Of a stretch of 64,000 bases of DNA, positions 25,204-33,074 are shown piece after piece (positions within the stretch are counted from its first letter, which is position 1; each line of letters begins with the position of its first letter). The translations under genes and the position numbers were made by a program. Origin of the DNA: Saccharicrinis sp963677345 (GTDB lineage Bacteria; Bacteroidota; Bacteroidia; Bacteroidales; Marinilabiliaceae); contig CAXXLC010000006.1 of the NCBI GenBank assembly GCA_963677345.2, forward strand, positions 36,069 through 100,068, in the 5' to 3' direction. The notes beneath the pieces were generated by a model that worked only from the letters and a program-made list of their open reading frames with translations, did not search any database and was not told where the DNA came from.

Positions 25204-25893
25204 CTATTGTTTACTAAACATGTTATGTAGAAAGTTATTAATAGTAATTCCTTTCTCTTCTTCTATTAAGGGAGCGCATTGAACACAACCACTTGATCCA
25301 CTTGTTAGAATTAGCCCTTCGGCGAATTGGATATACTTTACATCTATTCTATCTTGCTCAATATTAGATATCAACGCTATAAACTCGTGTCTCGATTTTG
25401 AATCGTATCTTACTTCAGAAATAACATCAAATATGTGTTCTGACTTGTATATCTGATTCTTCCAGAATTCTTCGGTAAAGAGCTTATTAAAGTTTGTGCC
25501 GGAGTGAAGTCCTAAACGATATGAAATTAATGGACTTGCAATTGCCAAACATGAATCATCGTTATAATGAATAAATGGATTTTGAAGTTTATCTTTCAAC
25601 AATTGAACTTGTTCAAGAACCATGTAACAATTATCTACATTTAGAATACATGAGTTATTCTCACAGTAATGTTTTAAAAGCTTAACAAATACCATCATAT
25701 AAATAAATCTTAATTCAAACGTTGGTCCATTTTTATCGTAGAAGAAATTTTCAATGGAACGAATATCCTCATCCTCAGTATCAGTAAATTGTTTTAAGCT
25801 TGATATCCATGCTTTCATTTCGTTCATCGAATAGGTTGATTCAGCATTGAATCTTTGATATACTTTTCTAACGATGTTAATTGTATTGCTCAT
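25204..25893 (-). CDS. Hypothetical protein divergent from the WYL regulator
   Basis: No family is recognised. The start at M-S-N-T-I-N-I-V is preferred to the longer frame opening at 25941, because the longer one would begin inside the palindromic operator. The protein is soluble and helical, with a central E-L-R-F-I-Y-M-M-V-F-V-K-L-L segment and a C-terminal G-S-S-G-C-V-Q-C-A-P loop containing two cysteines. It is transcribed divergently from the WYL gene across a 177-bp spacer that holds two palindromes. The context resembles regulator-controlled defence cassettes, but no effector motif can be named. Confidence 0.6.
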   Translation of the reverse strand: MSNTINIVRKVYQRFNAESTYSMNEMKAWISSLKQFTDTEDEDIRSIENFFYDKNGPTFELRFIYMMVFVKLLKHYCENNSCILNVDNCYMVLEQVQLLKDKLQNPFIHYNDDSCLAIASPLISYRLGLHSGTNFNKLFTEEFWKNQIYKSEHIFDVISEVRYDSKSRHEFIALISNIEQDRIDVKYIQFAEGLILTSGSSGCVQCAPLIEEEKGITINNFLHNMFSKQ

Positions 25894-25936
25894 GTTTTTG
25901 CTATTTTTATACAATACAAATATTGCATAGAGTAAA

Positions 25937-25951
25937 CGCATGTTTTATGCG
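25937..25951. promoter_or_regulatory. Palindromic operator 1 (CGCAT-N5-ATGCG)
   Basis: A perfect 15-bp palindrome, CGCAT-GTTTT-ATGCG, lies in the divergent spacer close to the 25893 gene. The same architecture recurs 83 bp away, near eight helical turns, which would allow two bound dimers to face each other. The likely ligand is the WYL regulator encoded next to it. Confidence 0.7.
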
Positions 25952-26019
25952 CCAAGTTGATTAATCACTTAATCCAGCGTTATTCAAAGATGTTGAACAG
26001 GAATGGCAATGTTTTTTTA

Positions 26020-26034
26020 CGCATAAATAATGCG
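26020..26034. promoter_or_regulatory. Palindromic operator 2 (CGCAT-N5-ATGCG)
   Basis: This is the second copy of the palindrome, CGCAT-AAATA-ATGCG, 36 bp ahead of the WYL gene start. The arms are identical to those of operator 1 while the spacer differs, which is what selection on a protein-binding site leaves behind. It fits autoregulation. Confidence 0.7.
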
Positions 26035-26070
26035 CTGACATAAGTTTACATTTGACCAAAAGCAGAATGG

Positions 26071-27162
26071 ATGAATAAAAAAGAAAAACTTATTGATTGC
26101 TTAATCAACAATCGAGTATTAACAGATAAAGATGTTAGAAAAATAGGATTAAGTGATAGAGCTCGTCAATCTTATTTGAAATCGATAAGGGACAATGATG
26201 AAGATATATATCCATTTAGCGTATCGGATTCCAGAGAAACTATTAATGGTGTTACAGGTTGGTTCGTATTCGATATAGATGAAGATGAGTTAGTCACGTT
26301 TAAACAAACTTTTAAGAGACAGGTTGATATACGCTATAGGGCAGAGAATCTTCTTTCTATTGAAGCCTCCGACTTCCAGAATACTATATTGTCAGACACT
26401 TACGTTTCTGATGAAGTATCAAATAAGTTTCAGCATATTTTACTTGAAATTAGAGCGAAGAAACGGATAACAATTAAATATGCAGACCATAGGAAAACTA
26501 AAATCGAAGAGTTTGAAAATATTGTACCAATGTTTTTGAAAGAGAACCGATACGGTCGATTCTATTTAATTGCACATACAAAAAAGATAGATAGTGACAT
26601 AGCAATTGAAAATGTAAAAACTTTTGGATTAGATAGGATTATGAGTGTAAGTACCACAACTATTCCTTTTACTTATGACGAGTCTTTTAAGAAAATTAAA
26701 AAGTTCTTTGAAAATTTAGTTGGCACCCATATACCAAATAAACCCCAAGAGGTTAATGATTTATTGACAGACGAGCCTCCTATGATAAAGGTGCAAGTAA
26801 CTAATTTTCAAGCAAAATATATGGCATCCATGCCATTACATCATAGTCAAGAACCCAAAATGGTTAATGAAATTGAAGAAAATGGAAAAGATGTTGTTTT
26901 TACTTTTAAACTATGGCCAACCATTGAATTTGTTTCTCAATTGGTACTTCAAAATAACTTACTTAATCAGGATGTAGGAAATGACAATTTAAGTCATCCA
27001 ACAAAAACTGCCATCAAAGTACTGGAACCTAAATGGCTAAAAAAATGGACTGCATCTGTTTCCAAAAGAATATTAAGAGACCATAGTGATGATGAAGAGC
27101 TAAGAGAGAAACTATCGAAGGAAATTAACGTAGAGAAGTTAGATTTTATAAAGTATATTTGA
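26071..27162 (+). CDS. WYL-domain transcriptional regulator
   Basis: Residues 1-75 look like a DNA-binding region (I-D-C-L-I-N-N-R-V-L-T-D-K-D-V-R). About residues 125-205 form a WYL domain: A-K-K-R-I-T-I-K-Y, then I-V-P-M-F-L-K-E-N and G-R-F-Y-L-I-A-H, ending in V-K-T-F-G-L-D-R-I-M-S. The C-terminal ~130 residues match the WYL C-terminal extension pattern. WYL regulators commonly repress defence cassettes and sense nucleic acid or nucleotide ligands. Here the gene starts 36 bp after a perfect palindrome. The following gene begins 4 bp after its stop, so regulator and cassette are one operon. Confidence 0.85.
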   Translation: MNKKEKLIDCLINNRVLTDKDVRKIGLSDRARQSYLKSIRDNDEDIYPFSVSDSRETINGVTGWFVFDIDEDELVTFKQTFKRQVDIRYRAENLLSIEASDFQNTILSDTYVSDEVSNKFQHILLEIRAKKRITIKYADHRKTKIEEFENIVPMFLKENRYGRFYLIAHTKKIDSDIAIENVKTFGLDRIMSVSTTTIPFTYDESFKKIKKFFENLVGTHIPNKPQEVNDLLTDEPPMIKVQVTNFQAKYMASMPLHHSQEPKMVNEIEENGKDVVFTFKLWPTIEFVSQLVLQNNLLNQDVGNDNLSHPTKTAIKVLEPKWLKKWTASVSKRILRDHSDDEELREKLSKEINVEKLDFIKYI

Positions 27163-27166
27163 AAAG

Positions 27167-27451
27167 ATGAGTTTACACTTAATTGATAATTATTATCCGC
27201 AACATGGTGAAAATATTAGCTGTTGTTGGAAGCTTGACTCTAGAAGGCTTGATAATGCAGTTAATAATGGAGATAGAATTTTTCTTCATAAAGATTCGCG
27301 GTCAGAAGCCTTTGTAAGTGGTATAATAACAGGCTATAATACCTTAGAGAACGGTAGAAAGAGCATCATTTTTATACCCGATTATCCTACACAAGATTTC
27401 AGTTGGCCAGGAGGAAGGTCATATGGAGGAGAAAAAAGATGGGTAGAATAG
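27167..27451 (+). CDS. Small beta-rich protein of the WYL cassette (EVE/PUA-like?)
   Basis: The 94-aa sequence has the pattern C-C-W-K-L-D-S-R-R, then N-G-D-R-I-F-L-H-K and V-S-G-I-I-T-G-Y, and ends in G-G-E-K-R-W-V. A tryptophan near the start, a G-D-R-I-F strand and a G-x-I-x-G-Y strand recall small nucleic-acid-binding PUA/EVE folds, but this is only a shape resemblance. The gene overlaps the next one by 13 bp. No membrane segment or signal is seen. Confidence 0.6.
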   Translation: MSLHLIDNYYPQHGENISCCWKLDSRRLDNAVNNGDRIFLHKDSRSEAFVSGIITGYNTLENGRKSIIFIPDYPTQDFSWPGGRSYGGEKRWVE

Positions 27452-28119
27452 CCTTAAAAAAGTATAATAAAAATCATAGTCAACTAATTATGAAAGAATA
27501 CTTAAACAATATATTTTACTCACATAAATTACAGCCAATAAAGAATGATGACATATGTGCAGAAGCTTTTAATTTCAGTGAACAACAACGTATAGCTACT
27601 CTTCTCATGGGCATAATGAAAAATTGCTTACAAGATGAGCAATTAAAAATAACTGCAAATTCTTTTATGAGGCCTTTTTTTTGGTATGCTACCGAGAATA
27701 ATAATATAGGTAAATCATGTAAATATGTGGGACAACCATTCTGGAGTAAAAAAGCTATTTATCAATACCTAATTGCTAAATTGGATAATTACCATAGTAG
27801 AGAAAAAGGACTAAGACATGAACACTCAATTCCTATAAAGTTGTTAATACAAAAAGCATGGGAGTTCCCAACTGAAGTGAGTAGTTTGATTAGAAAATAT
27901 TCTAGAGCTGTTATTCTAACCAAAGAAGAAGATGACAGTTTGAAGAAACTAGGTTTAAATTCAAATATGCCCGATGGATTCAATTGGGAGAATCCAAATT
28001 TATTGATGAGATATGAAAGTATAAGTGGGATTGAGATTTATGATACTAGATACACACTTCTAAATCAACTAATCTATGCAAAAAGAGATGAGTTAAAGGA
28101 AATTATACAGTCAAGATGA
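27439..28119 (+). CDS. Hypothetical WYL-cassette protein with an R-H-E-H motif
   Basis: The start M-G-R-I-A-L at 27439 follows an AGGAGA-type ribosome site inside the end of the previous gene; a longer open frame from 27403 lacks one. The centre reads G-L-R-H-E-H-S-I-P-I-K-L-L, followed 40 residues later by A-V-I-L-T-K-E-E-D and then P-D-G-F-N-W and M-R-Y-E-S-I-S-G-I. This combination looks like an uncharacterised conserved domain. The H-E-H pair could be a metal site of an HNH-like nuclease, but no complete HNH motif is present. It is probably the effector of the cassette. Confidence 0.6.
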   Translation: MGRIALKKYNKNHSQLIMKEYLNNIFYSHKLQPIKNDDICAEAFNFSEQQRIATLLMGIMKNCLQDEQLKITANSFMRPFFWYATENNNIGKSCKYVGQPFWSKKAIYQYLIAKLDNYHSREKGLRHEHSIPIKLLIQKAWEFPTEVSSLIRKYSRAVILTKEEDDSLKKLGLNSNMPDGFNWENPNLLMRYESISGIEIYDTRYTLLNQLIYAKRDELKEIIQSR

Positions 28120-28170
28120 TGGTTTAATTTAATTGCTAATAAAATTGTTGATGTTTTAATAATAGAATAT

Positions 28171-28455
28171 ATGATTTATTCACAAAACATATTATCACTG
28201 CTTAATGAGACTGATAAGCAGTTATTGAAAGATATAATCTATATTTTAAGGGGTGATGATGAACGATTAACTGGGTATTTACAATATTTTATATCAGAAA
28301 AGAGAATTGAGATTGATTTACTTACTTTATATGCAGTAATGGCTATTGAAATAGGTAATCTTGAAATACCAGAGTTTAACCTTGAAAAAGAAGATGAAGA
28401 TATCTTTTCTGCTCCTGAAATAATAGAATTATTTAAATCTGGTTTTCTGGATTGA
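28171..28455 (+). CDS. Small acidic hypothetical protein
   Basis: The protein has 94 residues and is acidic, with two predicted amphipathic helices (S-L-L-N-E-T-D-K-Q-L-L-K-D-I and L-T-L-Y-A-V-M-A-I-E-I) and an E-K-E-D-E-D tail. No family is recognised. It follows the WYL cassette by 51 bp on the same strand and may be its last gene, or an independent immunity-type protein. Confidence 0.5.
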   Translation: MIYSQNILSLLNETDKQLLKDIIYILRGDDERLTGYLQYFISEKRIEIDLLTLYAVMAIEIGNLEIPEFNLEKEDEDIFSAPEIIELFKSGFLD

Positions 28456-28748
28456 TTTACCTTACTAATAATTAACTAAGCTGTATTAAGTAGTTTGGGT
28501 AATTATTAAAAATGACCAACCATACCCATAATAAATTACCTTTCATACTGTTTTTTTTGCGGAGGCGCACTCCCAATGCGTTTATAAAATAACATCTTTC
28601 GAGTTTATAGAAATCACATTTATATGTAAATTATTGTTTATTTGTATATTAAGGTGAATTTTGGAATATTCTTAGAATAGGCATAACTGCCGCATTAACA
28701 TTGCGTTGAATGCACCCTATGTTTGTATCGTAATCAAAACATAGAGGT
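28456..28748. other. AT-rich spacer
   Basis: No gene is visible between the acidic protein and the metallopeptidase. It probably holds the promoter of the metallopeptidase operon. A TTTGTATCG word ends about 20 bp before the start codon but does not fit the TAnnTTTG pattern exactly. Nothing else stands out. Confidence 0.35.
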
Positions 28749-29480
28749 ATGAAGAAGTCAATAATAATTATAGTTTTATTAATGCTTGTCATTAAGGGGC
28801 AAGCATACACTTCAATAAATGTAAAAGGAATCAATATAACAATTTCATTTGATTCCGAATTAATAGAGTCTGAAGATCACACCTTTGTTCCGATGAGAAA
28901 TATCCAGGATTGGCAACTGCAGTTAATTCGTTATTATACCCGAACAGAACTTCGTAAGTATCCTAAAGGCGTTATTACAGACTACTTTTCTGGAAAGTTT
29001 TATATAGTTGACAAGATTACAGTATCAAACGGAGATGAAATACTAGGTTTACTAACCGTAGATGATGATGTAGTATTGTCATATTCTGCAATAAAGGAGG
29101 GGCTTAATACTATTCATCACGAGATATTTCATCTTTTTCTACGTCATAAACCGGAATTGCAAAAGCTTTTTATAAAAGATCTTCACTCAAGATACGAATA
29201 TGACCCTAATAGTATTGTAACATCTAATGCATTATATCACGCCGGATTTTGTTCTGGTTATTTTCCAAATCCGGAAGAAGATTTATGTGAAATATTCGCC
29301 TGTCTTATGCTTAAGAAGCCAGACGACTACAGAGATTATTCATTAATAGAGTGGTTCTTAACTAAACAAACCAAGGGTAATTCTAAGTTCTTGCTAGTGA
29401 AGATTGCCTTGGTAATGCTTTTTACGGAAAAGCAAATATCAAGCATTATGAATCCGGAATATTATACAACTATTAACTAA
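28749..29480 (+). CDS. Exported zinc metallopeptidase (HExxH)
   Basis: The N terminus is a signal peptide (M-K-K-S-I-I-I-I-V-L-L-M-L-V, cleavage probably after G-Q-A). Near residue 124 is the zinc motif H-H-E-I-F-H, and about 55 residues later the acidic E-E-D-L-C-E-I-F-A-C-L-M stretch could supply the third ligand (E-D-x-x-E-x-F-A), as in gluzincin-type peptidases. The substrate is unknown. It is followed 7 bp later by an unrelated soluble protein gene, so the two may be co-expressed. Catalytic residues seem intact. Confidence 0.75.
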   Translation: MKKSIIIIVLLMLVIKGQAYTSINVKGINITISFDSELIESEDHTFVPMRNIQDWQLQLIRYYTRTELRKYPKGVITDYFSGKFYIVDKITVSNGDEILGLLTVDDDVVLSYSAIKEGLNTIHHEIFHLFLRHKPELQKLFIKDLHSRYEYDPNSIVTSNALYHAGFCSGYFPNPEEDLCEIFACLMLKKPDDYRDYSLIEWFLTKQTKGNSKFLLVKIALVMLFTEKQISSIMNPEYYTTIN

Positions 29481-29487
29481 AAACGAT

Positions 29488-30252
29488 TTGAATATGTACT
29501 TACCAAATTTTCTACAACGTATTTTTAATTATTACAACGCTGCTAACGGAAGCTATCAAGAAGAAGTTCAACGAGCCAACGCCAACGTTGCAAGAGGTGA
29601 TAGGTTTCAGTTTAATTCCAATCTTCCACCATATTTTTATAGTGGACAGTTATTTGTTCAGCAAGGAGAAAGTTTTATAGTTAATCCGAATGTATCAGTC
29701 TTGTTCTTGACAATGAATCCGCAAGAAAATGAACATGTTAATCGATGGGATCCGGGAACCGTAACCCATAATGATTTTATAGAAAGAATGAACAACTGGT
29801 TTATCAGTCAGGAAGCCAATGAGCGTCGTCCGTCTAATATTTATTCTAATTGTCAGGCTTTTTTAAAAGAGTTTGTTGATGCTGAAGATTTTCAAGGAAG
29901 GTATGAGTTATTACACACGGAGTCTGCAGTTGCTTTGGACTGGTTTCCCTTTTATAGCCCTGAGTTTAAATTTAAGAACATCGCAGACTGGAATGGCTTA
30001 CCAATGAAATATCTCAATCATATTCTTAGTCTTGTAGATGACATACCTGATGTACCTATTATTGCGGTTGGTGGAGCAATTAAAACTGCTTTAGTATCAA
30101 TGGGAACGGTAAACACTTTGGGAGATAATGTTACAAAAGTTGAGCTTGTGAATAAAAGTATTTATTGCATTCCTAAACTGGCTGTTCCGGGAGTTGGTAG
30201 AGGGGCTGACTTTTTAGACGAGGTGGTTAATCAGGTAAGAGCAAATCTTTGA
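29488..30252 (+). CDS. Hypothetical protein, remotely uracil-DNA-glycosylase-like
   Basis: This soluble protein has 254 residues. A central beta strand leads into S-V-L-F-L-T-M-N-P-Q-E-N, reminiscent of the first motif of the uracil-DNA glycosylase superfamily. A later L-D-W-F-P-F-Y-S-P and a strand-turn P-I-I-A-V-G-G-A-I fit an alpha/beta fold with a ligand pocket. No confident family assignment is possible. The start could also be two codons later (M-Y-L-P-N). It follows the metallopeptidase gene by 7 bp. Confidence 0.55.
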   Translation: MNMYLPNFLQRIFNYYNAANGSYQEEVQRANANVARGDRFQFNSNLPPYFYSGQLFVQQGESFIVNPNVSVLFLTMNPQENEHVNRWDPGTVTHNDFIERMNNWFISQEANERRPSNIYSNCQAFLKEFVDAEDFQGRYELLHTESAVALDWFPFYSPEFKFKNIADWNGLPMKYLNHILSLVDDIPDVPIIAVGGAIKTALVSMGTVNTLGDNVTKVELVNKSIYCIPKLAVPGVGRGADFLDEVVNQVRANL

Positions 30253-30309
30253 TGTCATCCATACCTAACTGATTTCAAAAATAAACTGTTAGTTTTTAAT
30301 TCTGCAAAT

Positions 30310-30627
30310 ATGAAAATCAAACTTTCATTTACCTCAGGCAAACCTCAATTACCATTGGCTCCAATTCCAAACAGGAAGGATTATAAACTGGCAATTATAT
30401 CTAAAGATGCACAAATCCTTAAGTTAAAGCCTGGAAAGTTACAAGGTCATAAACCTGTCAGATGTATTGTGGTGCTAAATCATCCGCCAGGTTTTGATCT
30501 GATAAGATACCTACTGTCGCTTGGCAGACGCTTGGAATATATCAACTCGGAAATGGAAATAGAGATTGATACAAAAGAAGTTGAAATTAATAAAGTACAG
30601 CCAACTTATTTTTTAGGATTTAACTGA
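30310..30627 (+). CDS. Small basic hypothetical protein
   Basis: The 105-aa basic sequence has a beta-rich C-terminal half (V-R-C-I-V-V-L-N-H-P-P-G-F, then M-E-I-E-I-D-T-K-E-V-E-I). No domain is recognised. It is separated by 57 bp from the upstream gene and 8 bp from the next, so it probably begins a new small transcription unit with the two genes after it. Confidence 0.55.
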   Translation: MKIKLSFTSGKPQLPLAPIPNRKDYKLAIISKDAQILKLKPGKLQGHKPVRCIVVLNHPPGFDLIRYLLSLGRRLEYINSEMEIEIDTKEVEINKVQPTYFLGFN

Positions 30628-30635
30628 TTGCAATT

Positions 30636-31541
30636 ATGAAGATAAAAGAACTTCTAAAAACGATTAAATCATCTGGCTTTGACATGGCAGACGAACTGAT
30701 TACAACGATATCAGAGACCTATCCCTTTACGGAAGTAGAATTGGAGGAATGCGCTGATCTAGTAGATTGGGGCCAATATGAAACTTTATCAGGAATTAGT
30801 GTAAATAGAGTAATGGAGCTCAATCATGAAATTATCCTGAAACATAAGAACGATTTAAACTGGACTTCCTTGGGTTATAACCTGGAGCAAAGGATAAAAT
30901 ATAAAAAGGAAAATCATCTACAGTTTAATAATGCGTTTATTGGTAAGGTGATTCAATACCTCACAATCGAAGTGTTAGAGAGTTGGGTGGTTGGTGGTCA
31001 TTGGCAAACAATAATTGAACAAAGTGACAAGAATATGAATTTTGATGAAGTAATGTTCGATATTTTTAGAGATACTGAATTTCAAATGATGCTGCCATTA
31101 ACCAAGAAATACCTTCTGGAAAATCGGGAAAAGTTTGTTGATTATGAAATTGTGCAAAATCCTAATATAGAATGGGGTGGCGATTTATTAGAAGCATTTT
31201 TGCCTTTTAAACTACAATATAAAATTCACCATATTGCCTCTTATGAACAGTTAAAAGCAATTCAGGACAAGAGAAAAGAAATGGATAAGTATGCACGTAA
31301 TATGTGGTGCGTGGCTTATGATGAAATTGCATATGATTGGTATGCTCAAGAAAGCCGATTGGCGGTTATTGAATTTACTGATTTGCTTTACTTTCATGAG
31401 CAAAAATACATACTCATAGCACCAGACATAAAGCCTGTCCAAATAGCAGATTGTAATCACGATTGGATCACCAAATGGCCAATACCTATCCAGATGATAG
31501 TCCAGGATATAATAAAAAGAGAATTCAATATTAACCTTTAA
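30636..31541 (+). CDS. Hypothetical protein (301 aa)
   Basis: The protein is unrecognised. It is soluble, acidic and rich in tryptophan and aromatic residues, for example W-T-S-L-G-Y-N-L-E-Q, V-V-G-G-H-W-Q-T-I and M-W-C-V-A-Y-D-E-I-A-Y-D-W-Y. The C-terminal quarter is hydrophobic but not membrane-like (L-L-Y-F-H-E-Q-K-Y-I-L-I-A-P). It is flanked by 8- and 11-bp gaps in a plus-strand series. No catalytic motif can be named. Confidence 0.55.
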   Translation: MKIKELLKTIKSSGFDMADELITTISETYPFTEVELEECADLVDWGQYETLSGISVNRVMELNHEIILKHKNDLNWTSLGYNLEQRIKYKKENHLQFNNAFIGKVIQYLTIEVLESWVVGGHWQTIIEQSDKNMNFDEVMFDIFRDTEFQMMLPLTKKYLLENREKFVDYEIVQNPNIEWGGDLLEAFLPFKLQYKIHHIASYEQLKAIQDKRKEMDKYARNMWCVAYDEIAYDWYAQESRLAVIEFTDLLYFHEQKYILIAPDIKPVQIADCNHDWITKWPIPIQMIVQDIIKREFNINL

Positions 31542-31552
31542 AAGATACCATT

Positions 31553-31957
31553 ATGATTAGAGGAATTATAGATTTTATAAAAGGCGTGTTTGCGTTTGTA
31601 GTTTTGTTTATAGTGATTAAACTGGTGTTTTATCCGTTTAAAACAGATGAAGCTCAGGCCGATGATAGGGTAACATATCAAAATGCAAAAGTTGTAGTTC
31701 AGAACCTGATTGAGGAAGATAGTAGAGAAAGGATTATTGATAATATGCTTGAATTAACTGCTGAGAAATTGAATGATTTTATGGAGTCAAGAGATTCATA
31801 TGAGGTTAAGCAAAAATCCAATAAAGAAGAGTGGAAAAGAATTGATTATAATCATAAAGCTTATGTTGATTCTGTAAAAAGTGGTTTGATAAAAATTAAT
31901 GACATAGACACAACTGAAATATATTCATTATTACGCCAATATGGGGTTGAAATTTAG
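31553..31957 (+). CDS. Membrane-anchored hypothetical protein (134 aa)
   Basis: A single N-terminal helix (about residues 10-28, F-A-F-V-V-L-F-I-V-I-K-L-V-F-Y) anchors a charged, helical exterior or cytoplasmic part (V-V-V-Q-N-L-I-E-E-D-S-R-E-R-I). It overlaps the upstream leader of the phosphatase gene, which starts 10 bp after its stop. No family is recognised. Confidence 0.55.
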   Translation: MIRGIIDFIKGVFAFVVLFIVIKLVFYPFKTDEAQADDRVTYQNAKVVVQNLIEEDSRERIIDNMLELTAEKLNDFMESRDSYEVKQKSNKEEWKRIDYNHKAYVDSVKSGLIKINDIDTTEIYSLLRQYGVEI

Positions 31958-31967
31958 AGAGAGAAAT

Positions 31968-32639
31968 ATGAGTAGACGTTTTGTTATTGGCGATGTGCAT
32001 GGTAATTATCAAACATTAAAATCATTAATTGGTAAACTTGGCATTTTACCGGATGATCAACTATTTTTTCTTGGAGACTATATAAATAAGGGTCCGGAAA
32101 GTAAAAAAGTTATTGATTACATCATAGAGCTAGCAAATGACACAAACGTAACTTGTTTAAAAGGAAATCATGAACAAATGTATGAGGAGTTAAAAGGAGA
32201 TCCGTATTCTTTAAAGGGTAAAGATGGTTTGTTCGAATTAAAATACCGTCGTTTTTGGGATGGGTTAAAATACTATGTCGAGTTAGAAGATGCCTTTCTT
32301 GTACATGCTTCCATTAACTTTAAGGCTAAAGAGCCTTTTCAAGACATTACTTCAATGTTATGGAAGGCTCATCGCTCAATGTACAATCCAATTCTGGCGG
32401 GTAAGCGAATAATTAGAGGGCATAGTACTAAAACAATTACCGAGATAACAGAATCGGTTAAGAATAAGGAACAAGTAATTGCTCTTGATAATGCAGCAGA
32501 AAGAAATAATCAATTCTATAGATATTTGTGTGCTCTTGAGTTGAATAATCTGGAATTGATTGTTGAAGAATGGCAGGATGGGTTAGTACAAATAGATCAA
32601 TACGGCCATGAATTATACCCGAACGGATATTATAAGTAA
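31968..32639 (+). CDS. PP2A/bis(5'-nucleosyl)-tetraphosphatase-like metallophosphatase
   Basis: The start at M-S-R-R-F-V-I-G is chosen; a longer frame opens inside the preceding gene. The calcineurin-like metal motifs are in order: G-D-V-H-G-N (residues 8-13), G-D-Y-I-N-K-G (36-42), G-N-H-E (about 68), a histidine in V-H-A-S-I and R-G-H-S-T. This layout is shared by lambda-type serine/threonine phosphatases and ApaH-like enzymes. The second motif normally reads G-D-x-x-D-R-G; here D-R is replaced by N-K, which keeps the metal-bridging aspartate but alters the substrate-binding arginine. The gene ends 4 bp before the right 206-bp repeat. Confidence 0.85.
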   Translation: MSRRFVIGDVHGNYQTLKSLIGKLGILPDDQLFFLGDYINKGPESKKVIDYIIELANDTNVTCLKGNHEQMYEELKGDPYSLKGKDGLFELKYRRFWDGLKYYVELEDAFLVHASINFKAKEPFQDITSMLWKAHRSMYNPILAGKRIIRGHSTKTITEITESVKNKEQVIALDNAAERNNQFYRYLCALELNNLELIVEEWQDGLVQIDQYGHELYPNGYYK

Positions 32640-32643
32640 AATT

Positions 32644-32849
32644 AATTTTTTAAGTCCTCTATAAGTCCACCAAAATAGGGTTAAAAATGCCCGTTTCATA
32701 CCGATTACCAATCAAAACGAGCTATAAAAGATAGCTCTGTGATTGAGTATCGGCATTTCCCATAATGAAGATGAGTACTTGGTCAAAATGCATTTTAATG
32801 AACTCATTTCCCTTCAAAAGTAGCAAAAAGGAACCGAACCTAAAAATGG
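32644..32849. repeat. 206-bp direct repeat, right copy
   Basis: This copy matches 24027-24232, including the long imperfect palindrome and the AAGTCCAC word. It starts 5 bp after the phosphatase stop codon. There is no recombinase next to it. Together the two copies bound an 8.4-kb block. The copies differ by scattered substitutions only and are equal in length. An open frame of 70 codons starting inside it (32765) is not supported as a gene. Confidence 0.85.
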
Positions 32850-32975
32850 ATTTTGTTTTAAGAAAGATTCCGTTGACAGAAACCCATATTGATAATAAAG
32901 TATTTGATTTTGCTTATAGGTTAATTGCTTTTGACAACGAAAAGAGTATAAATACCTTTATAAATATGGATTTTT

Positions 32976-32992
32976 GAGTAGTATAACTACTC
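32976..32992. promoter_or_regulatory. AbiEi operator 1 (GAGTAGT-ATA-ACTACTC)
   Basis: A perfect inverted repeat with 7-bp arms and a 3-bp spacer lies 73 bp ahead of the abiEi start codon. An almost identical site overlaps the start. AbiEi antitoxins are known to repress their own promoter through paired inverted repeats. Confidence 0.75.
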
Positions 32993-33014
32993 ATTAATGA
33001 ATATATTTAAAGCT

Positions 33015-33048
33015 TTTGATTTTTTTTCAAGCTAACCCTTTATATTTG
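33015..33048 (+). promoter_or_regulatory. Predicted abiEi promoter (TTTG ... TATATTTG)
   Basis: TATATTTG at 33041-33048 matches the Bacteroidota -7 element TAnnTTTG, and TTTG at 33015-33018 can serve as the -33 element with 22 bases between them. The promoter lies between the two operators. Confidence 0.55.
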
Positions 33049-33057
33049 TGTAAAATT

Positions 33058-33074
33058 GAGTAGTATGACTACGC
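33058..33074. promoter_or_regulatory. AbiEi operator 2, overlapping the start codon
   Basis: GAGTAGT-ATG-ACTACGC differs from operator 1 only in the spacer and one arm base. It covers the ATG at 33065 and lies just downstream of the predicted promoter, so binding there would block transcription. The centres of the two sites are 82 bp apart. Confidence 0.72.

Noticed and set aside
32765..32977. 70-codon ORF starting inside the right 206-bp repeat
   Set aside because: Half of it is repeat DNA that does not stay open in the left copy, and the remainder matches nothing I know.
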